Positions 36,721 to 46,488 are shown, counted from the stretch's first letter. The stretch is 64,000 nucleotides of DNA from Mesorhizobium sp. GbtcB19 (GCF_019091085.1 NZ_JAGXJY010000008.1:203256-267255); one strand, 5' to 3'. The notes: generated by a model not told the origin, from the sequence alone. Program-made: numbers and translations.

Positions 36721-38346
36721 TCAATGAGGCTTTTCGGCGCGCAGGCGGAAGCGCTGGATTTTGCCTGTCTGGGTTTTCGGCAGGGCGTCGATGAACTTGA
36801 CCGATCGCGGGTACTTATAAGGCGCGATCGTCGCCTTGACGTGATCCTGCAGGCGCTTGACGGTCATGGCATCCGCCGCCGCGCCCGGCACCAACACGAC
36901 ATGCGCCTCGACGATCTGGCCGCGTTCGGTGTCCTCGGCGCCGATGACGGCGCATTCCGCGACATCGGGATGCGACAGCAGTGCTGCTTCCACCTCTGGT
37001 CCGGCGATATTGTAGCCGGCGCTGACGATCATGTCGTCGGAGCGGGCGGCGAAATGGAAGAAGCCGTCCTCGTCCTGCACGAAAGTGTCGCCGGTCAGGT
37101 TCCAGCCGTCCCGGACATAGTCCTTCTGGCGGCTGTCGGCCATGTAGCGGCAGCCCGTCGGTCCGCGCACCGCCAGCCTGCCGGTCGCGCCGCGCGGCAA
37201 CTCGCGCATCTCGCCGTCGACGATGCGCGCTTCGTAGCCGCCCACCGGCTTGCCGGTCGAAGCCGGCTTCCTGTCGTCGAAGCGGTTGGAGATGAAGATG
37301 TGCAGCATCTCGGTGGCGCCGATGCCGTCCAGGATCGGCTTGCCGGTCTTTCGCGTCCATTCCTCGAAGACAGGGGCGGGCAGTGTCTCGCCGGCCGAAA
37401 CGGCAACGCGCAGCGACGAAAGGTCCGCGCCTTCGTCCATGGCCTTCAGCATCGCCCTGTAGGCGGTGGGCGCCGTGAAGGAGATGGTCGCCCTGTAGGT
37501 CTCGATAATGGCTATCATATTGGGCGGCGTCGCCTGTTCCAGCAGCGTCGCGGCAGCGCCGAAGCGCAGCGGAAAGATGGCGAGCCCGCCGAGGCCGAAG
37601 GTGAAGGCGAGCGGCGGCGAGCCGACAAAAATGTCGTCGGGCGTTACCTGGAGAATCTCGCGGGCATAGGCGTCGGCGATGATCATCAGGTCGCGATGGA
37701 AATGCATGGTCGCCTTCGGCACCCCGGTCGTTCCCGACGTGAAGCCAAGAAGAGCCACGTCGTCGCGACCGGTTTCGACCGCCTTGAAAGTGACTGATTT
37801 GTCGAGCGCGGCACGATCGAGCTCCGCATCATGGTTGGCGGTACCGTCGAAGCCGATGACCTGTTTGAGGAAGACGCTGTCCTTGGCGCAGGCCGTCATC
37901 TCGTCCATCAGCCTGGTGTCGCAAAGCGCGACACCGATTTCCGCCTTGTCGACGATCTTGGCGAGTTCGCCGGCGCGCAGCATCGGCATGGTGTTGACGA
38001 CGACCGCTCCGACCTTGGTGGCGGCCAGCCAGCAGGCGACCATGGCGGGGTTGTTCGCCGAACGGATCAGCACCCGGTTGCCCGGCTTCACACCATAGTT
38101 TTCGACCAGCGCATGGGCGAGCCTGTTCGTCCAGTCGGACAATTCCTTGTACGTGCGGCGACGGCCATTGCCGATCAGCGCGGTGCGATCGCCGAAACCT
38201 TTTTCGACCAGCCTGTCGGTGAGTTCGACCCCGGCGTTGAGACGCTCGGGATAGTCGAACCCGTCGAGGAGAAAATCCGGCCACTGCTCCGGCGGCGGCA
38301 GATTATCGCGGGTGAACGTGTCGCTATGCGCTGAGGGTCCAAGCAT
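36721..38346 (-). CDS. 2-aminobenzoate-CoA ligase-like AMP-binding enzyme
   Basis: A 541-residue acyl-CoA synthetase of the ANL superfamily. The phosphate-binding loop FTSGTTGVPKATMHFHRD, the GATEMLHIFISNRFDD region and the C-terminal LPKTQTGKIQRF with the catalytic Lys are present. The N-terminal PPPEQWPDFLLDGFDYPERLNAG opening matches benzoate/2-aminobenzoate-CoA ligases. Next to kynU the most likely substrate is anthranilate. The start at 38346 has GGGAGG about 12 bases upstream. It converges with kynU, 9 bases apart, so it is a separate transcript. Confidence 0.85.
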   Translation of the reverse strand: MLGPSAHSDTFTRDNLPPPEQWPDFLLDGFDYPERLNAGVELTDRLVEKGFGDRTALIGNGRRRTYKELSDWTNRLAHALVENYGVKPGNRVLIRSANNPAMVACWLAATKVGAVVVNTMPMLRAGELAKIVDKAEIGVALCDTRLMDEMTACAKDSVFLKQVIGFDGTANHDAELDRAALDKSVTFKAVETGRDDVALLGFTSGTTGVPKATMHFHRDLMIIADAYAREILQVTPDDIFVGSPPLAFTFGLGGLAIFPLRFGAAATLLEQATPPNMIAIIETYRATISFTAPTAYRAMLKAMDEGADLSSLRVAVSAGETLPAPVFEEWTRKTGKPILDGIGATEMLHIFISNRFDDRKPASTGKPVGGYEARIVDGEMRELPRGATGRLAVRGPTGCRYMADSRQKDYVRDGWNLTGDTFVQDEDGFFHFAARSDDMIVSAGYNIAGPEVEAALLSHPDVAECAVIGAEDTERGQIVEAHVVLVPGAAADAMTVKRLQDHVKATIAPYKYPRSVKFIDALPKTQTGKIQRFRLRAEKPH

Positions 38347-38596
38347 GTTGCCGCAATCCTCCCTGCTTTCCGGGAGGTTTGCCGCCATCCGGCCATAGCC
38401 TTTCGCGCGACGCCACCTGAGGGGCGAGCGGTGCAGGCTTAGGTCGTTCAGCAGACCTCCCATTGTCGGCTGTTCGTCAGGTAGGATCGCACTGCGCCAA
38501 ATTTGTTTCAAGCCTAAAATGTTTTCACGCCGGAGCATTGACGTTGTCTCTTCGGCCGGCCATTGCTGGTCGACCTGTGTGTCTTGGGAGGGGCTC

Positions 38597-39427
38597 TTGG
38601 TCGCACATCGCATCGCGGATTGGGACAATGCCTACGCCAACGGCGCGAATATCGCCGGCGGCGATCGATGGCCGGCGGCCTGGGACGGCCCGGCTCAGGC
38701 ATTTCGCGAGAAACTGTTGGTAGAGGGCAGGGCCCGGCTCGACATCGCCTATGGCGAGGCGCCGCGCAACCGGTTCGATCTCTTTCTCCCGCCTGCCGCG
38801 CCGAAGGGGCTCGTGGTGTTCATCCACGGCGGCTACTGGATGGAGTCACACAAGAACTCCTGGTCGCATCTGGCCGGTGGCGCCGTCGGTCGCGGCTTTG
38901 CCGTTGCCATGCCCTCTTACACGCAGTGCCCGCAGACCAGAATCGGCGGCATCGTCGCAGAAGTCGCGGCCGCGATCGGCAAGGCGGCGGCCATGGTCGA
39001 TGGCCCGCTGATGCTGACCGGGCACTCGGCGGGCGGACATCTTGCCAGCCGCATGGTGACCGCGACCTCGCCGCTGGCGTCCGATGTGGCGCGGCGCATA
39101 CGCCAGGTCGTTTCGATTTCGGGCCTGCACGACCTTCGGCCGCTCATGTCCACCGCGCTGAACGAGACCCTGAACATCGATGAGCGGGAAGCGTTGAGCG
39201 AAAGCCCGGCGCTGCTGCGGCCCGTGCAGGGAGCCCGCATCACCTGCTGGGCCGGCGGCGGCGAGCGTTCGGAATTTCTTCGTCAGAGCGCGCTGCTCGC
39301 CAACATCTGGATAGGGCTGGGCGCCGCCACCGATACAGTGGTCGAGCCGGACCGGCACCATTTCAACGTTGTCGATGGCCTCGCCGATCCGGATCATCCT
39401 CTGACCCGCAGGCTGGTCGACGAATAG
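38597..39427 (+). CDS. Alpha/beta-hydrolase, probable kynurenine formamidase
   Basis: A 276-residue esterase-like hydrolase. HGGYW (VVFIHGGYWMESHK) forms the oxyanion hole and GHSAGGHLASRM carries the nucleophile Ser; DRHHFNVV contains the likely catalytic His. This set is seen in alpha/beta-hydrolase kynurenine formamidases (arylformamidases), distinct from the metal-dependent KynB fold. With kynU nearby, hydrolysis of N-formylkynurenine is the inferred job. The start is uncertain: a TTG at 38597 after GGGAGGGG fits the conserved AHRIADWDNAYANGANI opening; an ATG at 38519 lacks support. Confidence 0.78.
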   Translation: MVAHRIADWDNAYANGANIAGGDRWPAAWDGPAQAFREKLLVEGRARLDIAYGEAPRNRFDLFLPPAAPKGLVVFIHGGYWMESHKNSWSHLAGGAVGRGFAVAMPSYTQCPQTRIGGIVAEVAAAIGKAAAMVDGPLMLTGHSAGGHLASRMVTATSPLASDVARRIRQVVSISGLHDLRPLMSTALNETLNIDEREALSESPALLRPVQGARITCWAGGGERSEFLRQSALLANIWIGLGAATDTVVEPDRHHFNVVDGLADPDHPLTRRLVDE

Positions 39428-39448
39428 TTTACGACTAAGCCGACCGTA

Positions 39449-40654
39449 TCAGCGCAGCATCAGCACGCTGCATTCGGCGCCGGCCTCCGCCGCCGGCGCG
39501 AAGGGCTGGCGCACGATCAGCCCATTGGCGTCGGCCAGCATTCTGAGCATCGAGGAGTCCTGGATACCGAAGGGGGTCGCGACCAGCGTGCCTGCGTCCT
39601 CGCGCACGACGGCGCGCACATAGTCCTGCCTGAGATCGTTGGCCTGCATCGCGGTTCCCAGCCGGGCCGTTCGCACGTCCTGCTTGAGGTCTCGGCCGCC
39701 GAGCCGGGCAAGCAATGGCTTCAGGAACAGCTGAGAGCAGACGATGCTCGCCACCGGATTGCCGGGCAGGCCGATGCAGCGGACATTGCCAAGCCGGCCA
39801 AACATCAGCGGTTTGCCGGGGCGCATGGCGATCTTCCAGAAATCGAGCGCCATGCCTTCGCCGGTGAGCACGTCATGGATCAGGTCGTGATCGCCGACCG
39901 AAGCGCCGCCGAGCGTGACGATGACGTCGGCGCTCGCTTCGACCGCTTTCCTGACCAGCGCGGCGATCGCCTCCTTGCGGTCGGCGGCGATGCCGAGATC
40001 GAGCGCGAGCGCACCGACGGATTGCGCGGCGGCGGCGACGCCATAGGCGTTGGAGGAAATGATCTGGTCGGGGCCAAGCGCGCTGCCCGGCGGCAGCAAT
40101 TCGTCACCGGTGGCGATGATCGCGACCAGCGGCCGACGCACGACATTGAGGCTCGGATGGTTGGCCGAGGCTGCCAGCGAGAGCGCTGCGGCATCGAGCA
40201 CGCGCCCCTTTTCGAGCAGCACGTCGCCCTGGCCGAAGTCGAGCCCGCGGCGGCGGATATTGCGTCCCTGTGCGGTCGGCTCCGTCACTTCGATCTGGCG
40301 GTTGCCCAGGTCGCGGACGTTTTCCTGGATGACGATTGTATCGGCGCCTTCGGGCACCGGCGCGCCGGTGAAGATGCGCACGGCCTGGCCTTCCCCAACG
40401 GCTCCGGAGAAGCCGCGCCCGGCAGGCGCCATGCCGACGACCTCGAGTTGCGCCGGCACTGAGGCAACATCAGTGGAACGCGCGGCATAACCGTCCATCG
40501 CCGAGGCGTTGAAGGGCGGCTGCGTGCGCAGCGCCACAACCGGCTCCGCCAGGACCCGCCCGGCCGCTTCGGCCAGCGGAACGCTTTCACCGGGCAAAGG
40601 TGCTGCGCCGTCGAGCAGGCGTTCGAGCGCTTCGGCGACCGGAACCAACGCCAT
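39449..40654 (-). CDS. moeA: Molybdopterin molybdotransferase MoeA
   Basis: A 401-residue enzyme that inserts molybdate into adenylylated molybdopterin. Motifs are PPFNASAMDGYA, IIATGDELLPPGS, VTLGGASVGDHDL and the GLPGNPVAS loop. Its ATG (40652-40654) overlaps the moaC stop by one base, showing tight coupling. It ends the trpD-trpC-moaC-moeA run. Confidence 0.95.
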   Translation of the reverse strand: MALVPVAEALERLLDGAAPLPGESVPLAEAAGRVLAEPVVALRTQPPFNASAMDGYAARSTDVASVPAQLEVVGMAPAGRGFSGAVGEGQAVRIFTGAPVPEGADTIVIQENVRDLGNRQIEVTEPTAQGRNIRRRGLDFGQGDVLLEKGRVLDAAALSLAASANHPSLNVVRRPLVAIIATGDELLPPGSALGPDQIISSNAYGVAAAAQSVGALALDLGIAADRKEAIAALVRKAVEASADVIVTLGGASVGDHDLIHDVLTGEGMALDFWKIAMRPGKPLMFGRLGNVRCIGLPGNPVASIVCSQLFLKPLLARLGGRDLKQDVRTARLGTAMQANDLRQDYVRAVVREDAGTLVATPFGIQDSSMLRMLADANGLIVRQPFAPAAEAGAECSVLMLR

Positions 40655-41133
40655 CAGGCACTCACCTTGTAGTCGCCGGATTTGCCGCCGGCCTTCTCGA
40701 CCAGCCTTATCCCGGAAATCACCATGCCGCGATCCACGGCCTTGGCCATGTCGTAGATGGTGAGGCAAGCGACGGAAGCCGCGGTCAGCGCCTCCATCTC
40801 CACGCCGGTCTTGCCGGTGACGCGGGCGAGCGCGGTGACCTTGAGGCCGGGCAGCGTGCGGTCCGGCTCGATCTCGACGGCGACCTTGGTCAGAAGCAGC
40901 GGATGGCAAAGCGGGATGAGTTCATGCGTCTTCTTCGCCGCCATGATCCCGGCAATGCGGGCGGTGCCCAGCACGTCGCCTTTCTTGGCGTCGCCGGCGA
41001 GGATCATCTCCAGCGTTTCAGGCTGCATCGAGACGAAGCCCTCGGCGATCGCCGTGCGGGTCGTCTCGGCCTTGTCGCCGACATCGACCATGTTGGCTTC
41101 GCCCTTGGCGCCGAGATGGGTGAGGGCAGGCAT
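40654..41133 (-). CDS. moaC: Cyclic pyranopterin monophosphate synthase MoaC
   Basis: A 159-residue enzyme of the second step of molybdopterin synthesis. The block KKTHELIPLCHPLLLTKV and EMEALTAASVACLTIYDMAKA are diagnostic, including the conserved Lys and Asp residues. The start MPALTHLG at 41133 is 2 bases after the trpC stop. Overlap with moeA indicates a shared transcript. Confidence 0.96.
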   Translation of the reverse strand: MPALTHLGAKGEANMVDVGDKAETTRTAIAEGFVSMQPETLEMILAGDAKKGDVLGTARIAGIMAAKKTHELIPLCHPLLLTKVAVEIEPDRTLPGLKVTALARVTGKTGVEMEALTAASVACLTIYDMAKAVDRGMVISGIRLVEKAGGKSGDYKVSA

Positions 41134-41135
41134 TC

Positions 41136-41948
41136 TCAAACGGCCTCGGCCGCCGCCTTGCCCGTCAGCAGAAGCTCGGTCGCGGCAGCCACATCCGCCT
41201 GCCGCATCAGGCTCTCGCCGACGAGGAAGGTGCCGATCCTGCTTTTCTCCAGCCGGCGGCAATCCTGATGCGTGAAGATGCCGCTTTCGCTGACCAGCAG
41301 CCGGTCCGCCGGCACCATGGCCGCCAGACGCTCCGAAACATCGAGGCTGGTCTCGAAGGTTCTCAGATCGCGATTGTTGATGCCGATCAGGCGCGACGAC
41401 AAGGTAAGCGCGCGCTGCATTTCCTTCTCGTCATGCACCTCGACCAGCGCGTCCATGCCAAGCTCGAAGGCGGTCGCTTCCAATTCGCTGGCCAGCGCGT
41501 CGTCGACGCTTGCCATGATGATCAGGATCGCGTCGGCGCCCCACGCGCGCGCTTCGTAGACCTGGTAGGTGTCGAAAAGGAAATCCTTGCGCAGAGCCGG
41601 CAGGCGCACGGCTGCGCGCGCGGCCGTCAGGAATTCCGGCGCGCCCTGGAAGGATGGCGCGTCGGTCAGCACCGAAAGGCAGGCCGCGCCGCCCTTCTGA
41701 TAGGCCCTGGCGAGCGCCGGCGGATCGAAATCGGCGCGGATCAGGCCCTTGGAAGGGCTCGCCTTCTTGATCTCGGCGATCAGTGCGAAGCCGCCGGCCC
41801 GGCGCTTGGCCTCGAGCGCGGCGAGAAAGCCGCGCGGCGCGTCGGCGTCCCTGGCCTTCGCCTTGAGGTCGGCGAGCGGCACGCTGAGCTTCGCCGCGGC
41901 GATCTCTTCGCGCTTGTAGGCTTCGATCTTGCGCAGGATGTCCGACAA
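41136..41948 (-). CDS. trpC: Indole-3-glycerol phosphate synthase
   Basis: A 270-residue TIM-barrel enzyme converting carboxyphenylaminodeoxyribulose phosphate to indoleglycerol phosphate. FALIAEIKKASPSKGLIRADFD, RKDFLFDTYQVYEARAWGAD and GINNRDLRTF are signature blocks. The start is a TTG at 41946-41948 (read as MSDILRKIEAYKREE), 4 bases after the trpD stop; the family N-terminus begins exactly here and no in-frame ATG is nearby. Confidence 0.95.
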   Translation of the reverse strand: MSDILRKIEAYKREEIAAAKLSVPLADLKAKARDADAPRGFLAALEAKRRAGGFALIAEIKKASPSKGLIRADFDPPALARAYQKGGAACLSVLTDAPSFQGAPEFLTAARAAVRLPALRKDFLFDTYQVYEARAWGADAILIIMASVDDALASELEATAFELGMDALVEVHDEKEMQRALTLSSRLIGINNRDLRTFETSLDVSERLAAMVPADRLLVSESGIFTHQDCRRLEKSRIGTFLVGESLMRQADVAAATELLLTGKAAAEAV

Positions 41949-41952
41949 AGCC

Positions 41953-42963
41953 TTATCCGTTCGAAATCTCGACCAGTCTGTCCAGAACGCCAAGCGCGCG
42001 GCCGCTGTCGATCGCTTGCGTCGCCGCGGCGATGCCGTCGGCAAGCGTCGTTACCTTGCCGGCCACGACCAGCCCGGCGCCGGCATTCATCAGCACCGTG
42101 TCGCGATAAGCACCGGCGGCGCCACCCAGCATATCGCGCAGTTCCTTGGCATTGTAGGCCGCGTCACCGCCGCGCAGCTCTTCCTTGGTGTGCCGCTTCA
42201 AGCCAACGGCTTCCGGCGTCAAGGTGAAGCTGCGGATCTCGCCGCCGGCAAGCTCCGCCACCTGGGTCTCGCCCGTGGTGGTGATCTCGTCATAGCCGTC
42301 GCCATGGACGACCCAGGCGTGATCGGCGCCTAGCGCCTTCAGCGTCTCGGCCACCGGCATGATCCACTCCGGCAGGAAGACGCCGACCATCTGGCGACTG
42401 ACGCCGGCTGGGTTCGACAGCGGTCCGAGCAGGTTGAAGATGGTGCGCGTGCCGAGCTCGACGCGGGTCGGTCCGACATGCTTCATCGCCGGATGATGCG
42501 CCGGCGCGAACATGAAGCCGACGCCGGCCTCGTGGATGCAGCGGCCGATCATTTCGGGCGAGATGTCTATTTTGACGCCCAGCGCCGTCAGCACGTCGGC
42601 CGATCCGGTCAGCGAAGACAGACCGCGATTGCCGTGCTTGGCGACCGGCACCCCGGCGGCGGCGATGACGAAGGCCGAAGCCGTCGATATGTTGACCGAG
42701 TGCGAATTGTCGCCGCCGGTGCCGACGATGTCGATGGCACCGTGCGGCGCCTCGACGCGCAGCATCTTGGCGCGCATCGTGGCGACCGCGCCGGATATCT
42801 CGCCGACCGTCTCGCCGCGCACGCGCAGCGCCATCAGGAAGCCGCCGATCTGGCCGGGCGTCGCATCGCCAGACATGATGATGTCGAAGGCCTCGCGGGC
42901 TTCCTCGAAAGACAACGCGGTGCCTGTGGCAACCTTGGCGATATGTGTCTTCAGCGCGCTCAT
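41953..42963 (-). CDS. trpD: Anthranilate phosphoribosyltransferase
   Basis: A 336-residue enzyme joining anthranilate and PRPP in tryptophan synthesis. The PRPP-binding GTGGDNSHSVNISTASAFV and KHGNRGLSSLTGSADVL blocks are present. It overlaps ppiD by 4 bases (ATGA). The nearby kynurenine genes make or activate the same metabolite, anthranilate, from the catabolic side. Confidence 0.96.
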   Translation of the reverse strand: MSALKTHIAKVATGTALSFEEAREAFDIIMSGDATPGQIGGFLMALRVRGETVGEISGAVATMRAKMLRVEAPHGAIDIVGTGGDNSHSVNISTASAFVIAAAGVPVAKHGNRGLSSLTGSADVLTALGVKIDISPEMIGRCIHEAGVGFMFAPAHHPAMKHVGPTRVELGTRTIFNLLGPLSNPAGVSRQMVGVFLPEWIMPVAETLKALGADHAWVVHGDGYDEITTTGETQVAELAGGEIRSFTLTPEAVGLKRHTKEELRGGDAAYNAKELRDMLGGAAGAYRDTVLMNAGAGLVVAGKVTTLADGIAAATQAIDSGRALGVLDRLVEISNG

Positions 42964-44855
42964 CGTGTCTGTGCTTGCGAAACGGCGTTCGGATCGACGC
43001 GGACGTTATATTGCGACTGCAACTGCGCCACCAACTGGTCGAGCAGGTCGTCGGACATGCCGGCGCCGAACGATTTCTGCGCCTCGTCCGGCACGGCGCT
43101 GCCGTCGGCGCCCGCCGGCTCGAAGACCTCGGCGACCTTGAACAGGATCTGGCCGTCACCGGTCGGCGAGGGGATCAAGCCGGTGCCGCCTTCGCCGACG
43201 CCGAACATGGCCGCGGCGCCTTCCTTGCCGAAATCGGCATCGTCGGCTTCGCGCTTCAGGCCGCGCTTGGTCTGTTTCTCGAGCTTGAGCTCGCCGGCGA
43301 TGACGTCGAGCGTGGTGCCGGCCTTGAGACGCTTCTCCAGCTCCTCAGCCTTCGCGTCAAGCCGCTTGTCGGTCTCGGCTTCCGTCCAGTCGGCCGCTAC
43401 CTTTTTGCGGACTTCTTCCAGCGTGCGGTCGCGCGCCGGCGTGATCGACTGCACCTCGTAGAAGACAAAGCCATTGTCCGTAGTGGTCAGGCCTTCATTT
43501 TCGGTATTGGGCTCGGCCGCGAACACCGACTTGATCAGATCCGCCGATTCCGGCAGGTCGTTGACCACAGTGCCGTCCGGCCGCAGGCCGGTGCGGTCGA
43601 TGGCGTCGATGGTGACGACCTTGAGCTTCAACTTGTCGGCGGCCTGGGCGAGCGAGGCGCCCGAAGCGCGGGTGTCCTCGTAGCTGTCATGCACGTCGAG
43701 CAGGATGCGGCTTGCCTCGCCGAGCGCAAGATCCTTGCGGATCTGGCCGGACACTTCCGAAAGCGGCTTCACGACCTGCGGCTTGATCTCGGTGACGCGC
43801 AGGAGCACAGGCCCGAAGGCGCCCTGGACAACCGGGCTCACCTCATTGGCATTGAGCGAGAAGGCCGCGTCGGCGACCGCCTTGTCGGCGATCTTGTCCT
43901 TGGCCAGTGTGCCGAGCAGCGTGTCGGCCTGCGTCTTGCCTTCGGCGGTGACGAGCTTGTCGAAGGTGGCGCCCGCCTTCAGCGAATCGTAGGCTGCCTT
44001 GGCCGCATCCGGCGTCTTGAACACCAGCTGCTCGATGGTGCGGGTCTCGGGCGTGGTGTAGCGGGCGACATTCTTCTTGTAGTCGTCGCTGACCTGGCTG
44101 TCGGTCACCGCGGACGGATCCATGATGTCCTGCGGCTCCAGCCGGACATAGGAGAACTTGCGGTACTCAGGCGCCGCGTAGTTCTTCTTGTTGGCGTCGA
44201 AATAGGTGTTGAGGGCGCTGTCGGACGGCGCCTCGATCGGCTGCACCAGCGTCTTGGGCAGCACCAGATAGTCGATCGTGCGATCCTCGCCGCGATAGAG
44301 CGAAACAGCCTTGAGGAAGGTCTGCGGCACCTTGAGGCCGTCGGAGATCGCCTCGACGATCTGCTGGCGCACGGCAACCTGTGAGCGGTTCTTGAGATAG
44401 TCCTCCGGCCGCATGCCGAGCTGGTGCAGCAGATACTCGAAGGTCCGGCGATCGAACTGGCCGCCTGGACCCTTGAACGCCGGATCCTCGCGCGTCAGTT
44501 CGGCCAGCCGGTCCTTGGAGAGGCCGAGCCCGAGCTTGCGCGCCTGTTCGTCAAGCACGGCGCCCGATACGAGTTGCGACAGCACCTGGTTGTCGACACC
44601 GAGCAGCTTGGCCTGTTCCTGGGTGACTCGCTGGCCATATTGCTGGGACAGCATGCTGACCTGGCGATCATAAGCGAGGCGGTACTCGTTGATCGAGACC
44701 TCCGTGCCGCCGGCGGTGATCACCGGGTGGTGGCCGCCCAGCATGCCCCCCACCATGCGGGTGGTGGCGCCCCAGGCGAGGAAACTCACCACCAGCAAGG
44801 ACAGCAACGCCTTCGCGACCCAGGTACCCGCCGCGCTTCTCAATATACCAAGCAT
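42960..44855 (-). CDS. ppiD: Peptidyl-prolyl isomerase / SurA N-terminal domain protein (PpiD-like)
   Basis: A 631-residue inner-membrane-anchored periplasmic chaperone. One membrane segment (about 12-32, WVAKALLSLLVVSFLAWGA) is followed by a SurA-like N-terminal chaperone domain (about 40-190) and a parvulin-type region (about 270-390). PpiD acts near the SecYEG exit on emerging periplasmic and outer-membrane proteins. The gene heads the minus-strand trpD-trpC-moaC-moeA run and diverges from tpiA. Confidence 0.9.
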   Translation of the reverse strand: MLGILRSAAGTWVAKALLSLLVVSFLAWGATTRMVGGMLGGHHPVITAGGTEVSINEYRLAYDRQVSMLSQQYGQRVTQEQAKLLGVDNQVLSQLVSGAVLDEQARKLGLGLSKDRLAELTREDPAFKGPGGQFDRRTFEYLLHQLGMRPEDYLKNRSQVAVRQQIVEAISDGLKVPQTFLKAVSLYRGEDRTIDYLVLPKTLVQPIEAPSDSALNTYFDANKKNYAAPEYRKFSYVRLEPQDIMDPSAVTDSQVSDDYKKNVARYTTPETRTIEQLVFKTPDAAKAAYDSLKAGATFDKLVTAEGKTQADTLLGTLAKDKIADKAVADAAFSLNANEVSPVVQGAFGPVLLRVTEIKPQVVKPLSEVSGQIRKDLALGEASRILLDVHDSYEDTRASGASLAQAADKLKLKVVTIDAIDRTGLRPDGTVVNDLPESADLIKSVFAAEPNTENEGLTTTDNGFVFYEVQSITPARDRTLEEVRKKVAADWTEAETDKRLDAKAEELEKRLKAGTTLDVIAGELKLEKQTKRGLKREADDADFGKEGAAAMFGVGEGGTGLIPSPTGDGQILFKVAEVFEPAGADGSAVPDEAQKSFGAGMSDDLLDQLVAQLQSQYNVRVDPNAVSQAQTR

Positions 44856-44998
44856 GCATACTTCCGATTTATGCGCATTTTCGCATGCGCCGAGTCTGAA
44901 ACAAGCGCAATAGCGCCCTTCCGGTCCACTGTCGATTGCTTTGTGACCTGATTTTGGTAGTGAGGGCGCTGCTTAATGTCGCTCGGAGAATGCGTCCC

Positions 44999-45769
44999 AT
45001 GACCCCTGGAATCCGCCCGCTTGTTGCCGGCAACTGGAAAATGAACGGCACCAGCGCCTCTCTCGCCGAACTGCGGTCGATCGGCAACGGCTTCATGAGC
45101 GGGCTCGATGCCGAGACCGAGGCGGTGATGTGTGTGCCGGCGACTTTGCTCCAGCGCGCCGCCGAGATCCTGTCGCGCACGCCGGTCAGGGCCGGCGGCG
45201 AGGATTGCCATTCCAAGGAGAGCGGCGCCTTCACCGGCGAGATTTCGGCCGAGATGCTCAAGGACGCCGGCGCGAGCCATGTCATTGTCGGCCATTCCGA
45301 GCGCCGCGAACTGTTCGGCGAGGACGATGCGACGGTCCACGCCAAGGCCTCCGCCGCCTGGCGGGCAGGGCTGGTTGCCATCATCTGCATCGGCGAAACG
45401 CGCGCCGAGCGGGAAGCCGGCGCGACGCTCGACATCCTGTCGCGGCAGCTCGAAGGCTCGGTTCCCAAAAGCGCAACGGCAGCGAACACCATTATTGCTT
45501 ATGAGCCGGTCTGGGCCATCGGCACCGGCCTGACCCCGACGGCCGCCGATGTCGCCGAAGCCCACGCGCATATCCGCGGCAGGCTGACCGGCTTGCTCGG
45601 CGATGCCGCGGCCAAGATGCGCATTCTTTACGGCGGTTCGGTCAAACCTTCCAACGCCGTGGAACTGCTCGGCGTCGACAATGTCGACGGCGCGCTGGTC
45701 GGCGGCGCCAGCCTGAAGGCGGCCGACTTCCTGGCCATCGCGGAAGCTTACATGAACATCGCTTCCTAG
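44999..45769 (+). CDS. tpiA: Triosephosphate isomerase
   Basis: A 256-residue TIM-barrel enzyme of glycolysis. The active-site Lys is in VAGNWKMNG, the electrophilic His in VIVGHSERRELFGE, and the catalytic Glu in IAYEPVWAIGTG; the phosphate loop YGGSVKPSN is near residue 213. ATG 44999 has GGAG 10 bases upstream; ATG 44990 is less likely. secG follows 147 bases later on the same strand. Confidence 0.96.
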   Translation: MTPGIRPLVAGNWKMNGTSASLAELRSIGNGFMSGLDAETEAVMCVPATLLQRAAEILSRTPVRAGGEDCHSKESGAFTGEISAEMLKDAGASHVIVGHSERRELFGEDDATVHAKASAAWRAGLVAIICIGETRAEREAGATLDILSRQLEGSVPKSATAANTIIAYEPVWAIGTGLTPTAADVAEAHAHIRGRLTGLLGDAAAKMRILYGGSVKPSNAVELLGVDNVDGALVGGASLKAADFLAIAEAYMNIAS

Positions 45770-45916
45770 GCTCATGCGGCATAAATCGTTGTAATGGCCG
45801 CATTGCTTCCCATATTCCCGGCCACGGGCTTGGAAATGCCGCCAAAGCATTGTAAGGAGCCGCCTCCAAAACACCGGTCGTATGCGCGCTCGCGCAAGGC
45901 CTCGCCAGGATAAATT

Positions 45917-46438
45917 ATGGAAACCGTACTGATCGTCATTCACCTCATGGTCGTGCTCGCCCTTGTCGGCGTGGTGCTGCTGCAGCGCTCCGAAGGCGGC
46001 GGCCTGGGCATCGGCGGCGGTTCCGGTTTCATGACGGCGCGCGGCGCCGCCAACGCGCTGACCCGCGCCACCGCGATCCTGGCGGCTGCGTTCTTCGTGA
46101 CGTCGCTGGCGCTGTCGATCATTGCCCGCTACGGCGAAAAGCCGATCGATATCCTTGATCGCCCGGCGACGTCGAGCCAGGGCAGCGGCGTGCTCAACCA
46201 ACTGCCGGGTTCCAATGGACCGGTGGGCACCTCCAAGCCGGCGGTGCCGGCGGGCGGCACGGCTCCCGCGGTTCCGTCGGGCGGCACGACGACCACCACG
46301 CCGCTTGCCAACGGCACCACCGCTCCGGCTCCGGCTACGACGCCCGCTCCGGCCGCGCCGGCGCCGGCGAATCCGGCCACGCCGCCGGCAACCAACGGCG
46401 TCACCTTGCCGGTCACCCCGCAGGTTCCGAACCAGTAG
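45917..46438 (+). CDS. secG: Preprotein translocase subunit SecG
   Basis: A 173-residue SecG of the SecYEG translocon. Two membrane segments (about 3-22 and 53-72) surround the conserved cytosolic loop LLQRSEGGGLGIGGGSGFMTARGAAN. The C-terminal 90 residues are a Pro/Ala/Thr-rich tail, much longer than in enterobacterial SecG and common in rhizobia. tpiA-secG linkage is typical. Confidence 0.93.
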   Translation: METVLIVIHLMVVLALVGVVLLQRSEGGGLGIGGGSGFMTARGAANALTRATAILAAAFFVTSLALSIIARYGEKPIDILDRPATSSQGSGVLNQLPGSNGPVGTSKPAVPAGGTAPAVPSGGTTTTTPLANGTTAPAPATTPAPAAPAPANPATPPATNGVTLPVTPQVPNQ

Positions 46439-46453
46439 CCGGCCAAGCACCGG

Positions 46454-46488
46454 GCCGCGATCTGTTGTTCTTTGAACACAGTCGCGGC
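46454..46488 (+). terminator. Hairpin after secG
   Basis: GCCGCGA (46454-46460) pairs with TCGCGGC (46482-46488) and the inner CTG and GTTC with GAAC and CAG, with single-base bulges and a short loop. No T run follows. It probably marks the end of the tpiA-secG transcript. Confidence 0.5.
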
